NCBI GenBank assembly: GCA_902530215.1
Contig: CABZZR010000001.1
Coordinates: 1-64,000, forward strand
Origin: an uncultured Pelagibacteraceae bacterium
Lineage (GTDB): Bacteria > Pseudomonadota > Alphaproteobacteria > Pelagibacterales > Pelagibacteraceae
Reading direction: 5' to 3'
Length of the DNA stretch: 64,000 bases
In this document: piece after piece, positions 51,725-59,997 of the stretch
Position numbering within the stretch: the first letter of the stretch is position 1
How the letters are laid out: each line of letters begins with the position of its first letter
Translations under genes and position numbers: made by a program
Notes under the pieces: generated by a model
The model's database searches: none
What the model saw: the letters and a program-made list of their open reading frames with translations, nothing else
Told to the model about the DNA's origin: nothing

Positions 51725-52759
51725 TTATTTCCACTTAGCTGCTAACATCACTTCTAGTGCATCAGCTTGCTTTCTCCCGTACGAGGAAACTTTAGTTTTT
51801 AGATCTTGTTTAAAATCTAAACCCATTTGTACAACTAATTTATGTGGTCTAACTCCATCAATCATAGGATATTCAAAAGTATTATTAACTATATGCTGTT
51901 GAGCTTCTTTAGTTAATAAAAATTCTAATAACTTAATTGCATTAGCCTTATTCGGTGCATGTTTTAATATACCACCACCACTAATATTCATGTGCGTTCC
52001 TCTGTTATCTTGATTAGGAAAAAACGGTTTAACTTTTTTAGCTGCTGCTTGTTGTTCTGGACCTTTTTTTCCAGATAACATTAAGGCTAAATAATAAGTA
52101 TTAGCTACAGCTAGGTCTGCTTCCCCTGCTGCCACTGCTAAAATTTGAGCTCTATCATTTCCTTTGGAATCTCTAGCCATATTAGCTACAACACCTTTTG
52201 CCCATTCCGCGGTAGCTTTTTTACCATTATTTGAAATTAAAGATGCTACTAAAGACTGATTATAAACATTGTTTGATTTTCTTATTACAACTTTACCTTT
52301 CCATTTTGGATCAGCTAAATCTTCATAGCTCATACCTCTAAGATCGCTATCACTTACTCTATCTGGAGAATAATAAATTATTCTTGCTCTCTTAGCTATT
52401 CCAGTCCAATAAGCTGTTCGAAAATTTTTAGGTACCACTGCTTTAATTGCTTTAGAACTTGCGCCTCTTTGGAACATTCCTTTAGCTTGAAATGCGCCTA
52501 ATCTTCCTGCATCTGCTGTTATGTAAAGGTCAGCCACACAGTCTTTTCCTTCTTCAGTTATTCTTTTCTGAAGTGCTTTATCTTTTCCTGATACAACATT
52601 TACCTTAATCCCAGTTTTTTCTGTAAACTTTTGATAAAGTTGAATATCTGAATCATAGTGTCTAGCACTAAATATATTAACTTCGTTAGCTTTTGATATG
52701 CCAACAAAACCTATAAACAAAGCCAGAAAAGCTGTTATAAATAAAGATACTTTTTTCAT
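51725..52759 (-). CDS. fbpA: Iron(III) ABC transporter substrate-binding protein
   Basis: This 344-residue periplasmic protein has a signal peptide (cleavage near residue 24, after Ser-Lys-Ala) and begins EVNIFSARHYDSD, which matches the FutA/FbpA start with an early Tyr ligand. The iron-binding Tyr pair is visible in ANTYYLALM near residues 218-226. It captures ferric iron, possibly with synergistic anions. It is the first gene of the operon, with a GGAGA ribosome site, and lies behind a Fur-type palindrome. Confidence 0.93.
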   Translation of the reverse strand: MKKVSLFITAFLALFIGFVGISKANEVNIFSARHYDSDIQLYQKFTEKTGIKVNVVSGKDKALQKRITEEGKDCVADLYITADAGRLGAFQAKGMFQRGASSKAIKAVVPKNFRTAYWTGIAKRARIIYYSPDRVSDSDLRGMSYEDLADPKWKGKVVIRKSNNVYNQSLVASLISNNGKKATAEWAKGVVANMARDSKGNDRAQILAVAAGEADLAVANTYYLALMLSGKKGPEQQAAAKKVKPFFPNQDNRGTHMNISGGGILKHAPNKANAIKLLEFLLTKEAQQHIVNNTFEYPMIDGVRPHKLVVQMGLDFKQDLKTKVSSYGRKQADALEVMLAAKWK

Positions 52760-52803
52760 ACGTTCTCCTTTTTTGATTTGTTAGAAATCAGTTATTTAAT
52801 GCA

Positions 52804-52838
52804 ATTGATAATCATTTTCAATAGTAATGATTATCAAT
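52804..52838. promoter_or_regulatory. Fur-type iron-responsive operator
   Basis: A 13-base perfect inverted repeat (52804-52816 with 52826-52838) separated by 9 bases contains GATAATCATT and AATGATTATC, the core of Fur boxes. It is 45 bases upstream of the fbpA ATG and 80 bases upstream of the divergent bactofilin gene. It is the likely site for iron-dependent repression of fbpABC by Fur or an alphaproteobacterial relative. Confidence 0.8.
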
Positions 52839-52917
52839 ATCAATTTGTCGCACTATATACAACTAAAAATTGTGTATTAGTATCATTTAACTATGTATAT
52901 GCTAGGTTGTAGAAATT

Positions 52918-53235
52918 ATGAGCGATGAAAAAAATTCAATATTATTAGCAGATGTCTCTGTGAATGGGGACATTATTGAAAAAGAGAAAGTTATATTAGA
53001 CGCCAAAATAACTGGTGATGTTACAGCTGAGGAAATAGAGACACATCAAAGCTCAGAGATCAAAGGAAATATAAATGGAAAAGTTGTTACGATAAATGGC
53101 AAAGTTATTGGAAACATTCATTCAGACAGAATAAATATAAAAAGCGATGCTGACGTAGATGGGGTGCTAAATCAAAAAACTTTATCTATTCAAGAAGGCG
53201 CTAAATTAAAAATTAAAACAGAAACCCACAAATAA
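52918..53235 (+). CDS. Bactofilin-family cytoskeletal protein
   Basis: This 105-residue protein has a repeated beta-helix pattern (SVNGDI, KITGDV, EIKGNI, KVIGNI at about 16-20 residue spacing), typical of bactofilins. Short charged ends flank the core. Bactofilins polymerise without nucleotide and localise cell-wall or surface enzymes. Ends 2 bases from the convergent lysR gene. Confidence 0.88.
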   Translation: MSDEKNSILLADVSVNGDIIEKEKVILDAKITGDVTAEEIETHQSSEIKGNINGKVVTINGKVIGNIHSDRINIKSDADVDGVLNQKTLSIQEGAKLKIKTETHK

Positions 53236-53237
53236 TT

Positions 53238-54128
53238 TCAAAATTTCCACTCTCTAACTTTACTATACAAAAAATTACGGAATGCAATAACTCTTCCTAA
53301 ATTTTTTAATGATTGAGGATAAACAAAGTGAGATTCACTTTTTGGTCCTTCGATTTCTGGTAAAACTTTAACAATATTTTGTACACCAACAGTTATATAG
53401 TCAGGTAAAGCAGCAAGACCTACTCCGCTTTGTACAGCTAATAATAAACCATAAACGCTATTAACTCTCATTACAGGTTTTATTTTTTTTCCATCTTTAG
53501 CTCCCAATTTTAAAGCCCAGTCTGGGTTAAAAACAGGTGATGGAGCTCCCTTTCCGTAAGTAATAAATTTGTGCTTATTAAGATCACTAATTTTTTTAGG
53601 ATAACCATATTGCTCAAGGTATTTTGCTGAACCATAAATATGGTAATTAATATCAATAAGTTTTTTTTGAATATAATTTAATTGTTTTGGTCTGCGCATC
53701 CAGATACCAATATCAGCTTGACGTGTGCTTAAATCGAGTTCTTTATCATCAAATATTAATTCAATTTCTATCTCCGGATTCAATTGCATAAATTCTTTAA
53801 TTCTTGGTGTAAGCCAAGTAGTGCCAAAACTTACTACCGTTGTTACTGTAAGTTTTCCAGTGGGTTTATCACGTTTATCTGCTAAAGTTGTTTCAACGTC
53901 TTTTAGTTTAGAAATAACTTCATGAGCTGTTTTAAATAAATATTCACCATTGTCAGTTAAAGAAAGTCCTCGAGCATGTCTCTCAAATAGAGAAACCTTT
54001 AAATTTTGTTCAAGTGATTGTATTTGTCTACTAATAGCTGACTGACTTAAATTCAAAACAGATGTCGCTTTTGTAAAACTTCCTACCTCAGCAACAGCAT
54101 AAAAAATTTTAAGTTTATCCCAATCCAT
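53238..54128 (-). CDS. LysR-family transcriptional regulator
   Basis: This 296-residue regulator has an N-terminal winged helix (FYAVAEVGSFTKATSVLNLSQSAISRQIQ, the HTH near residues 18-42) and a periplasmic-binding-like effector domain. It overlaps the acuI stop by one base and is co-transcribed with it. Regulation of acuI or DMSP/acrylate metabolism is inferred from position only. Confidence 0.88.
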   Translation of the reverse strand: MDWDKLKIFYAVAEVGSFTKATSVLNLSQSAISRQIQSLEQNLKVSLFERHARGLSLTDNGEYLFKTAHEVISKLKDVETTLADKRDKPTGKLTVTTVVSFGTTWLTPRIKEFMQLNPEIEIELIFDDKELDLSTRQADIGIWMRRPKQLNYIQKKLIDINYHIYGSAKYLEQYGYPKKISDLNKHKFITYGKGAPSPVFNPDWALKLGAKDGKKIKPVMRVNSVYGLLLAVQSGVGLAALPDYITVGVQNIVKVLPEIEGPKSESHFVYPQSLKNLGRVIAFRNFLYSKVREWKF

Positions 54129-55129
54129 TATTTGTTAACATCAACTAATATTTTATTTGATAGTTTTCCTTCAAGCATAGATGGAAAAATACTTAGTAAT
54201 TCATTTAGACTAACTTTTTTTACAGATTTTTTTAAAATATTAAAATCAATTAATTTTGGTACCTGATTCCAAATAAATTCTTTTCTTTTTTTACTCACAA
54301 CTATTGAATCCACTCCCCATAATTTTACTCCTCGTAAAATAAAAGGAATAACCGACGTATTTAGCTTATTACTACTAGCATTTCCGCATGCAGCAACTAT
54401 TCCTGAGTGCTTAGTTTGAGAGATGGCATTTGCTAAAATATTTCCACCAACTGTATCAACAACCCCGTCCCATGTGCCTTTGCCAATCAATTTTGGTTCA
54501 ACGTCAAGTTCACCACGATTAATTATATTTTTTGCACCTAGTTCTTTTAAATAATCGCTTTTCTCCATTTTGCCCGTAACTGCAGTTACATTACAACCAA
54601 GTTTTGATAATGCCATTACAGCTACACTTCCAACTCCTCCTGTGGAACCAGTTACTAAAACTTCTTTTACCTTTTCTCCTAATAGTAATTCTTCTCTAGC
54701 TTTTACGGCAAATGCACAAAGTAATGCGGTGAATCCAGCTGTACCTAACATCATTGACTCTTCTGTGCTTATGCTTACAGGTTTTTTTATGATAAAATCT
54801 TTTTTTACTTTAGCAAACTGAGAATATCCTCCATGGTAAATCTCTCCCACTCTAGAACCTGTCAATATAACTTGATCTCCTTTTTTAAATTCATCAGTAT
54901 GACTTTCTTCGACTGTTCCTGAAAAATCGATTCCTGGAATTATTGGAAATTCTCTAACTAATTTTCCACCATTTTTCAATATCATGGCATCTTTGAAGTT
55001 TAGATCAGAATAGTCAATTTTTATTAATACATCGCCTGAATTCAAAAAACTTTTTTCTAAAGTTTTTATTTCCCTTTTAAAATTGTCTCCTGATTGATCT
55101 AAAACTATAGCTTTGAAATTATCACTCAT
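54128..55129 (-). CDS. acuI: Acryloyl-CoA reductase-like MDR oxidoreductase
   Basis: This 333-residue zinc-free MDR protein is of the YhdH/AcuI group: DYSDLNFKDAMILKNGG near residues 39-55, FPIIPGIDFSGTV near 61, and VTGSTGGVGSVAVMAL near 160-175 for NADPH. AcuI reduces the toxic acryloyl-CoA made from DMSP-derived acrylate to propionyl-CoA. No DMSP lyase or DmdA is in the window. Other enoyl reductase roles are possible. Confidence 0.85.
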   Translation of the reverse strand: MSDNFKAIVLDQSGDNFKREIKTLEKSFLNSGDVLIKIDYSDLNFKDAMILKNGGKLVREFPIIPGIDFSGTVEESHTDEFKKGDQVILTGSRVGEIYHGGYSQFAKVKKDFIIKKPVSISTEESMMLGTAGFTALLCAFAVKAREELLLGEKVKEVLVTGSTGGVGSVAVMALSKLGCNVTAVTGKMEKSDYLKELGAKNIINRGELDVEPKLIGKGTWDGVVDTVGGNILANAISQTKHSGIVAACGNASSNKLNTSVIPFILRGVKLWGVDSIVVSKKRKEFIWNQVPKLIDFNILKKSVKKVSLNELLSIFPSMLEGKLSNKILVDVNK

Positions 55130-55158
55130 TGTAAAAAAGTTAGAATTTTTTTTATATA

Positions 55159-55770
55159 TTAATCTCTATTAATATATCTTAAGTATCTGTTTTGGAAACT
55201 TAAATCGTCTTTAAATACACCCAAGAAATAGTTAGTTATGGTCTTTGTATTTTCTTTTTTAACACCTCTGTCAGTCATGCATTGATGTGTAGCATCTATT
55301 GTTACTGCAACGCCTCTTGGTTGTAATGTGTCCATAATCGTTTTTGCAACTTGCATAGTTAAACGCTCTTGAGTTTGTAATCTTTTCGAAAAAGCATCTA
55401 CTACTCTAGCAAGCTTACTTAATCCTACAACTCTCTTCGATGGTATGTACGCAACATGTGCAACTCCGATAATCGGTGCCATGTGATGTTCGCAGTGACT
55501 TCTAATACTAATATTTTTTTCAATAACCATATCGTCGTATTCATCCACCTCTGAAAAAGTTTTAGTTAAATAATTAGATGGATTATCGTTATATCCTTGA
55601 AAATATTCTTTAAAAGCTTTTATGACTCTTTTTGGCGTTGATTTTAAGCCTTCTCTATCTGGATTCTCCCCAATCCATTCTATAATGGTTCTTACAGCTT
55701 CCTCAGCTTTTTTATCTGATATTTTGGAAGTTTTTTCCTTTAACTCTGCAGTGTCTTTTACTAGTTTCAT
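55159..55770 (-). CDS. folE: GTP cyclohydrolase I
   Basis: This 203-residue enzyme has SHCEHHMAPIIG near residues 91-102 with zinc ligands Cys and His, and VGLSKLARVVDAFSKRLQTQERLT near 119-142. A second zinc Cys follows in THQCMT near 163. It makes dihydroneopterin triphosphate, the first folate step. Its start is 45 bases from the divergent hisI. Confidence 0.94.
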   Translation of the reverse strand: MKLVKDTAELKEKTSKISDKKAEEAVRTIIEWIGENPDREGLKSTPKRVIKAFKEYFQGYNDNPSNYLTKTFSEVDEYDDMVIEKNISIRSHCEHHMAPIIGVAHVAYIPSKRVVGLSKLARVVDAFSKRLQTQERLTMQVAKTIMDTLQPRGVAVTIDATHQCMTDRGVKKENTKTITNYFLGVFKDDLSFQNRYLRYINRD

Positions 55771-55815
55771 ATTATTGACATCGTTATTATTTTAAATATC
55801 TATATAATAAAAGTT

Positions 55816-56283
55816 ATGTTTAAAAAAAGACATAGTATTCAAGAAGTTGAAGAAGGCAAGTATTTATCTCCTAAATTTGATAAAAATGGCCTTATTCCTG
55901 TAGTTACCACTGATTATAAAAGTGGTGGCATATTGATGCATGGGTATATGAATAAAGTAGCTCTCAAAAAAACTATTGAAACAAAAGAGGCACATTACTG
56001 GAGTCGATCAAGAAAAAAGATCTGGCATAAAGGAAAAATAAGTGGGTTCACTCAGAAAGTTAAGGAAATAAGAATTGATGATGATCAAGATTCAGTATGG
56101 CTGAAAGTTGATATTGGCAAAGGATCAAGTTGTCACGTAGGTTACAGATCATGTTTTTACCGATCAATACCCCTAGGAAAAATTAAAAATAAAAAGAAAT
56201 TAAAAATGAAGTTTAAAGAAAGTAAAAAAACTTTTGATCCAAAAAAAGTTTATAAAAACCAACCTAATCCGACTAAACTATAA
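55816..56283 (+). CDS. hisI: Phosphoribosyl-AMP cyclohydrolase
   Basis: This 155-residue enzyme has HYWSRSRKKIWHKG near residues 61-74, the metal motif DDDQDSVWLKV (near 92-102), and a Cys-His-x-Gly-x-x-x-Cys segment (CHVGYRSC near 110-117). It carries out the third step of histidine synthesis. It lacks a HisE domain; other his genes are not adjacent. Overlaps DUF2237 by one base. Confidence 0.9.
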   Translation: MFKKRHSIQEVEEGKYLSPKFDKNGLIPVVTTDYKSGGILMHGYMNKVALKKTIETKEAHYWSRSRKKIWHKGKISGFTQKVKEIRIDDDQDSVWLKVDIGKGSSCHVGYRSCFYRSIPLGKIKNKKKLKMKFKESKKTFDPKKVYKNQPNPTKL

Positions 56284-56660
56284 TGGAAGAAGAGTTTCAA
56301 AAAAATGTATTAGGAGAAAAACTTGAGGATTGTTCTAGCCAACCTTTAACTGGCTGGTTTAGAGATGGGTGTTGTAATACCAACGATGAAGATGTCGGAC
56401 TTCATACGGTGTGTGCAAAAGTTACAACAAAATTTTTGGAATGGGGAAAAAAAGTAGGAAACGATCTTATTACACCTCACCCTGAATTTGGCTTTCCTGG
56501 GCTCAAAGATGGTGACTGTTGGTGTGTATGTGCAACTTGGTATGCAAGATCAATTAAAGAAGGAACGGCCTGTCCAATTTATTTGAAAAGAACAAATGAG
56601 AAAACTCTTGAATTAATTCCTATTGAAAAATTAAAAAAATTTGCAATTGATTTGTCTTAA
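56283..56660 (+). CDS. DUF2237 family protein
   Basis: This 125-residue protein has the family pattern: NVLGEKLEDCSSQPLTGWFRDGCC (residues 8-31), GLHTVCAKVT near 39-48, and GDCWCVCATWY near 76-87. Several conserved Cys residues suggest metal binding. The function is unknown. It ends 5 bases from the convergent ETF-QO gene. Confidence 0.88.
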   Translation: MEEEFQKNVLGEKLEDCSSQPLTGWFRDGCCNTNDEDVGLHTVCAKVTTKFLEWGKKVGNDLITPHPEFGFPGLKDGDCWCVCATWYARSIKEGTACPIYLKRTNEKTLELIPIEKLKKFAIDLS

Positions 56661-56665
56661 ATAAA

Positions 56666-58273
56666 TCACATATTACCATATCTTGGACCGTTGCCTCCCT
56701 CTGGCACTACCCAAGTTATGTTTTGTGAAGGTTCTTTTATATCACAAGTTTTACAGTGAATGCAGTTTTGTGAATTAATGACAAATTTATCTTTTTGTAT
56801 CTCATAGACTCCAACAGGACAATATCTTTGTGCAGGCTCATCATATTTTTGTAAAGTGTAATTGATCGGTAAACTTGCATCTTTTAATTTAAGATGGACA
56901 GGTTGATTTTCAGTATGATTAGTACCTGTTAAGTAAACTGAACTAGTTTTATCAAAAGTAATTTTATTATCAGGTTTTGGATATTCAATTTTTGGCATTT
57001 TATTTCCTGGCATCAAGGCGTCATGATCTGCATGCTTATGTTTTAAAGTAAACGGCAATTTTCCTCTGAATAAAACCTGATCTAAGCCAGTAAAAATAAT
57101 TCCTAAAATTAAACCCCATCTAAAACTTGGTTTAACGTTTCTTGCTGAATAAAGTTCTTTAAATGCCCAGCTTTTTTTAAATTTTTCCTCATATGTAGAC
57201 AAATTTTTTCCATTTTTAATATTCTCAATTATTGTTTCTGCTGCAATAATTCCGCTTTTCATTGCTGTATGAGATCCTTTAATTTTTGGCATATTTAATG
57301 TTCCTGCATCACATCCAATCAATAATCCACCGGGCATATACATTTTTGGTAAACTTTGTAATCCTCCTTCAATTAAAGCTCTTGCCCCAAAAGCAATTCT
57401 TTTGCCGCCTTCTAACATTTTTTTTATATCTTTATGTGTTTTAAATCTTTGAAACTCGTCAAAGGGTGATAAATGTGGATTCTTGTAATCAAGTCCGATT
57501 ACATAACCTATGTAAATTTGTTTTTTTTCAGCATGGTATATAAAACTTCCGCCATATGTGCTGTTGTCAAGTGGCCAGCCAGCTGTATGCATAACTAGTC
57601 CCTCTTGATGTTGTTTGTCATTAACTTCCCATATTTCTTTAAATCCTATTCCGTACTGCTGCGGATTCTTTCCTTTATCAAGTTCATATTTTTTTATTAA
57701 TTGTTTACCTAAGTGTCCTCTGCAACCTTCTGAAAAAACGGTGACCTTGGCATGGAGCTCCATACCTTCTTGGTATCCTTCTTTTTTATTGCCATTTTTG
57801 TCTAAACCCATGTCCAATGTAGCTACACCTTTAATGCTTCCATCTTCCTTATAAAGTATTTCACTTGCTGGGAAACCAGGAAATATTTCAACTCCTAATT
57901 TTTCAGCTTGATCAGCTAACCAACGACAAAGATTAGCTAAACTGATTATATAATTGTCATGGTTTTTTTGTACATTCGGTAATAACCACGTTGGCCAACT
58001 TAAAGATGTTTTTTTTCCCAAAAATAAAAATTTTTCTTTTGATACTTTAGTTTTAATGGGAGCATTTTGTTCTTTCCATTTCGGTAAAAGTTCATCAAGG
58101 GCTCTTGTTTCAAAAACGTTTCCACTTAAAATATGGGCACCAACTTCAGAACCTTTTTCTAAAATACATACGCTTAAATTTGTATCAAGTTGTTTTAATT
58201 TAATTGCTGTAGACAGTCCTGCTGGTCCAGCACCAACAATAACTACATCATATTCCATTTTTTCTCTTGGCAT
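56666..58273 (-). CDS. etfQO: Electron-transfer flavoprotein:ubiquinone oxidoreductase
   Basis: This 535-residue FAD and 4Fe-4S enzyme has VVIVGAGPAGLSTA near residues 9-22, the ubiquinone-binding helical middle, and a C-terminal cluster motif CIHCKTCDI near residues 507-515 preceded by CPVGVYE. It moves electrons from ETF to ubiquinone. It sits downstream of etfA, etfB and dimethylglycine dehydrogenase, all on the same strand. Confidence 0.94.
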   Translation of the reverse strand: MPREKMEYDVVIVGAGPAGLSTAIKLKQLDTNLSVCILEKGSEVGAHILSGNVFETRALDELLPKWKEQNAPIKTKVSKEKFLFLGKKTSLSWPTWLLPNVQKNHDNYIISLANLCRWLADQAEKLGVEIFPGFPASEILYKEDGSIKGVATLDMGLDKNGNKKEGYQEGMELHAKVTVFSEGCRGHLGKQLIKKYELDKGKNPQQYGIGFKEIWEVNDKQHQEGLVMHTAGWPLDNSTYGGSFIYHAEKKQIYIGYVIGLDYKNPHLSPFDEFQRFKTHKDIKKMLEGGKRIAFGARALIEGGLQSLPKMYMPGGLLIGCDAGTLNMPKIKGSHTAMKSGIIAAETIIENIKNGKNLSTYEEKFKKSWAFKELYSARNVKPSFRWGLILGIIFTGLDQVLFRGKLPFTLKHKHADHDALMPGNKMPKIEYPKPDNKITFDKTSSVYLTGTNHTENQPVHLKLKDASLPINYTLQKYDEPAQRYCPVGVYEIQKDKFVINSQNCIHCKTCDIKEPSQNITWVVPEGGNGPRYGNM

Positions 58274-58294
58274 ATGGAGACTATATCAAACTTT

Positions 58295-59248
58295 TTATTT
58301 TTGAATAGTATTGAGTTTATTTAGTTCATCTAGGAACTGCGGCAATGCTTCAAAAAGATCTGCTTCTAAACCATAGTCGGCGATACTAAAAATTGGAGCT
58401 TCTCCATCTTTATTAATTGCTACTATTACTTTACTCTCTTTCATCCCAGCTAAATGTTGAATGGCTCCAGAAATTCCAACCGCTATGTACAAATCTGGTA
58501 CTACAACTTTTCCTGTTTGTCCTACTTGATGATCGTTACTTATATAACCTGCATCAACAGCTGCTCTAGATGCTCCAACTGCAGCATTTAATTTATCAGC
58601 TATTGCAGTAATTAGTTTGAAGTTTTCTGCTTTCTGCATTCCTCTTCCTCCAGAAATAACTACTCGAGCTGTGCCAAGTTCTGGTCTATCTGACTTAACT
58701 TCTTCTCTTTTAACAAATTTAGATAAAGAGAAAGCTTCAGCGGCTTCTCCTTTGACTATTTCAGCTGAACCTCCTGACGTGGGAGCAGGATCAAAAGAAG
58801 TGGGTCGTATCGTTATACATTTTTTTTGATCATTAGTTTTAATGGTAGCGAAGGCGTTTCCTGCATAAATGGGTCTTAAAAAAGTATCTGGGGAAATTAC
58901 TTTAATTATATCACTTACTTGAGATGTGTCTAACAGTGCGGCAACTCTAGGCATTAAATTTTTACCAAATGTATTTGCTGAACAAAGTAAATGCGAATGA
59001 TTTTCTGCATACTTAATTATTACAGATGTAAAATTTTCAGCTAAATAATTTTCATAAATTTCATTATCCACATGTATTACTTTTTTTACATTAGGAACCT
59101 GTGAAATAGATTTTGCTACACCATCTGCTTTATTGCCTATAACTAAAACATGAAGTTCCTTATCTATTTGAGTGGCTGCAGTTATAGCATTTAGAGTAAA
59201 TGGTTTTAGTTCTTTGTTATCATGTTCTGCTATTAATAATACTGACAT
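58295..59248 (-). CDS. etfA: Electron-transfer flavoprotein alpha subunit
   Basis: This 317-residue protein has the C-terminal FAD domain: VVISGGRGMQKAENF near residues 199-213, GASRAAVDAGY near 229 and QVGQTGKVVVPDLYIAVGISGAIQH near 245-269. It overlaps the etfB stop by one base (TAATG), so the subunits are co-translated. ETF accepts electrons from acyl-CoA or amine dehydrogenases. Confidence 0.95.
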   Translation of the reverse strand: MSVLLIAEHDNKELKPFTLNAITAATQIDKELHVLVIGNKADGVAKSISQVPNVKKVIHVDNEIYENYLAENFTSVIIKYAENHSHLLCSANTFGKNLMPRVAALLDTSQVSDIIKVISPDTFLRPIYAGNAFATIKTNDQKKCITIRPTSFDPAPTSGGSAEIVKGEAAEAFSLSKFVKREEVKSDRPELGTARVVISGGRGMQKAENFKLITAIADKLNAAVGASRAAVDAGYISNDHQVGQTGKVVVPDLYIAVGISGAIQHLAGMKESKVIVAINKDGEAPIFSIADYGLEADLFEALPQFLDELNKLNTIQK

Positions 59249-59997
59249 TATATTACTTTTGCCTCATTTTTTAATTTTTGTACAAGCTCAGCTACACTAG
59301 CAACTTTTATACCACCTTTTCTTTTAGGAGGTTCCTCAACCTTTATTTGTTGAATTCTTTGTTTTGTATCAACGCCAAGTTCTTCTGCAGTAATTTGTTC
59401 TAGAGGTTTCTTTTTTGCTTTCATTATATTTGGTAAAGACGCATACCTTGGTTCATTTAATCTTAAATCACATGTGACAATTGCTGGAATATTTACCTCT
59501 AGTGTTTCTAATCCTTCATCAACTTCTCTTGTAACCTCTAAAGATTTATCTTTAACAACGATTTTAGAAGCAAAAGTAGCTTGTGGCCAATTAAGCAATG
59601 CAGCTAACATTTGGCCAGTTTGGTTGCAATCGTCATCTATTGCTTGTTTTCCCATAAAAACTAGATCAGGTTTTTCTTTTTCAACAATTTTTTTAAGAAT
59701 TTTTGATACTGCCAATGGTTCTATAGTATTATTTATTTTAACATGTATTCCTTTATCTGCGCCTACAGCTAAAGCTTTTCTAAGAGTTTCCTGTGCCTTT
59801 TCCTCTCCTACTGTAATTGCCACTACCTCCTTTGCCTTACCAGCCTCTTTAATTTTTACCGCTTCTTCAATAGCATTATCATCTGGCGGATTTGTTGACA
59901 TTTTAACATTCTCTGTTACTACACCAGTTTTGTCCTCTTTAACTCTAACTTGAACGTTATAATCAATTACTCTTTTTACTGCGACTAATATTTTCAT
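59248..59997 (-). CDS. etfB: Electron-transfer flavoprotein beta subunit
   Basis: This 249-residue protein starts [15 protein letters not shown] and has the [16 protein letters not shown] segment (near 36-51). [19 protein letters not shown] binding residues appear as [13 protein letters not shown] (near 117-129). The LASL-type recognition loop region near 190-197 reads [10 protein letters not shown]. Its start overlaps the dehydrogenase stop by one base. Confidence 0.95.
   Translation of the reverse strand: MKILVAVKRVIDYNVQVRVKEDKTGVVTENVKMSTNPPDDNAIEEAVKIKEAGKAKEVVAITVGEEKAQETLRKALAVGADKGIHVKINNTIEPLAVSKILKKIVEKEKPDLVFMGKQAIDDDCNQTGQMLAALLNWPQATFASKIVVKDKSLEVTREVDEGLETLEVNIPAIVTCDLRLNEPRYASLPNIMKAKKKPLEQITAEELGVDTKQRIQQIKVEEPPKRKGGIKVASVAELVQKLKNEAKVI

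Noticed and set aside
55775-55808. TTGACA and TATAAT as a promoter for hisI
   Set aside because: The spacing is 22 bases, too long for a sigma-70 promoter; the TATAAT alone may still be used.
59474-59953. A 159-residue plus-strand frame opposite etfB
   Set aside because: It is the antisense shadow of a well-supported gene and has Ser/Thr-rich composition typical of such shadows.
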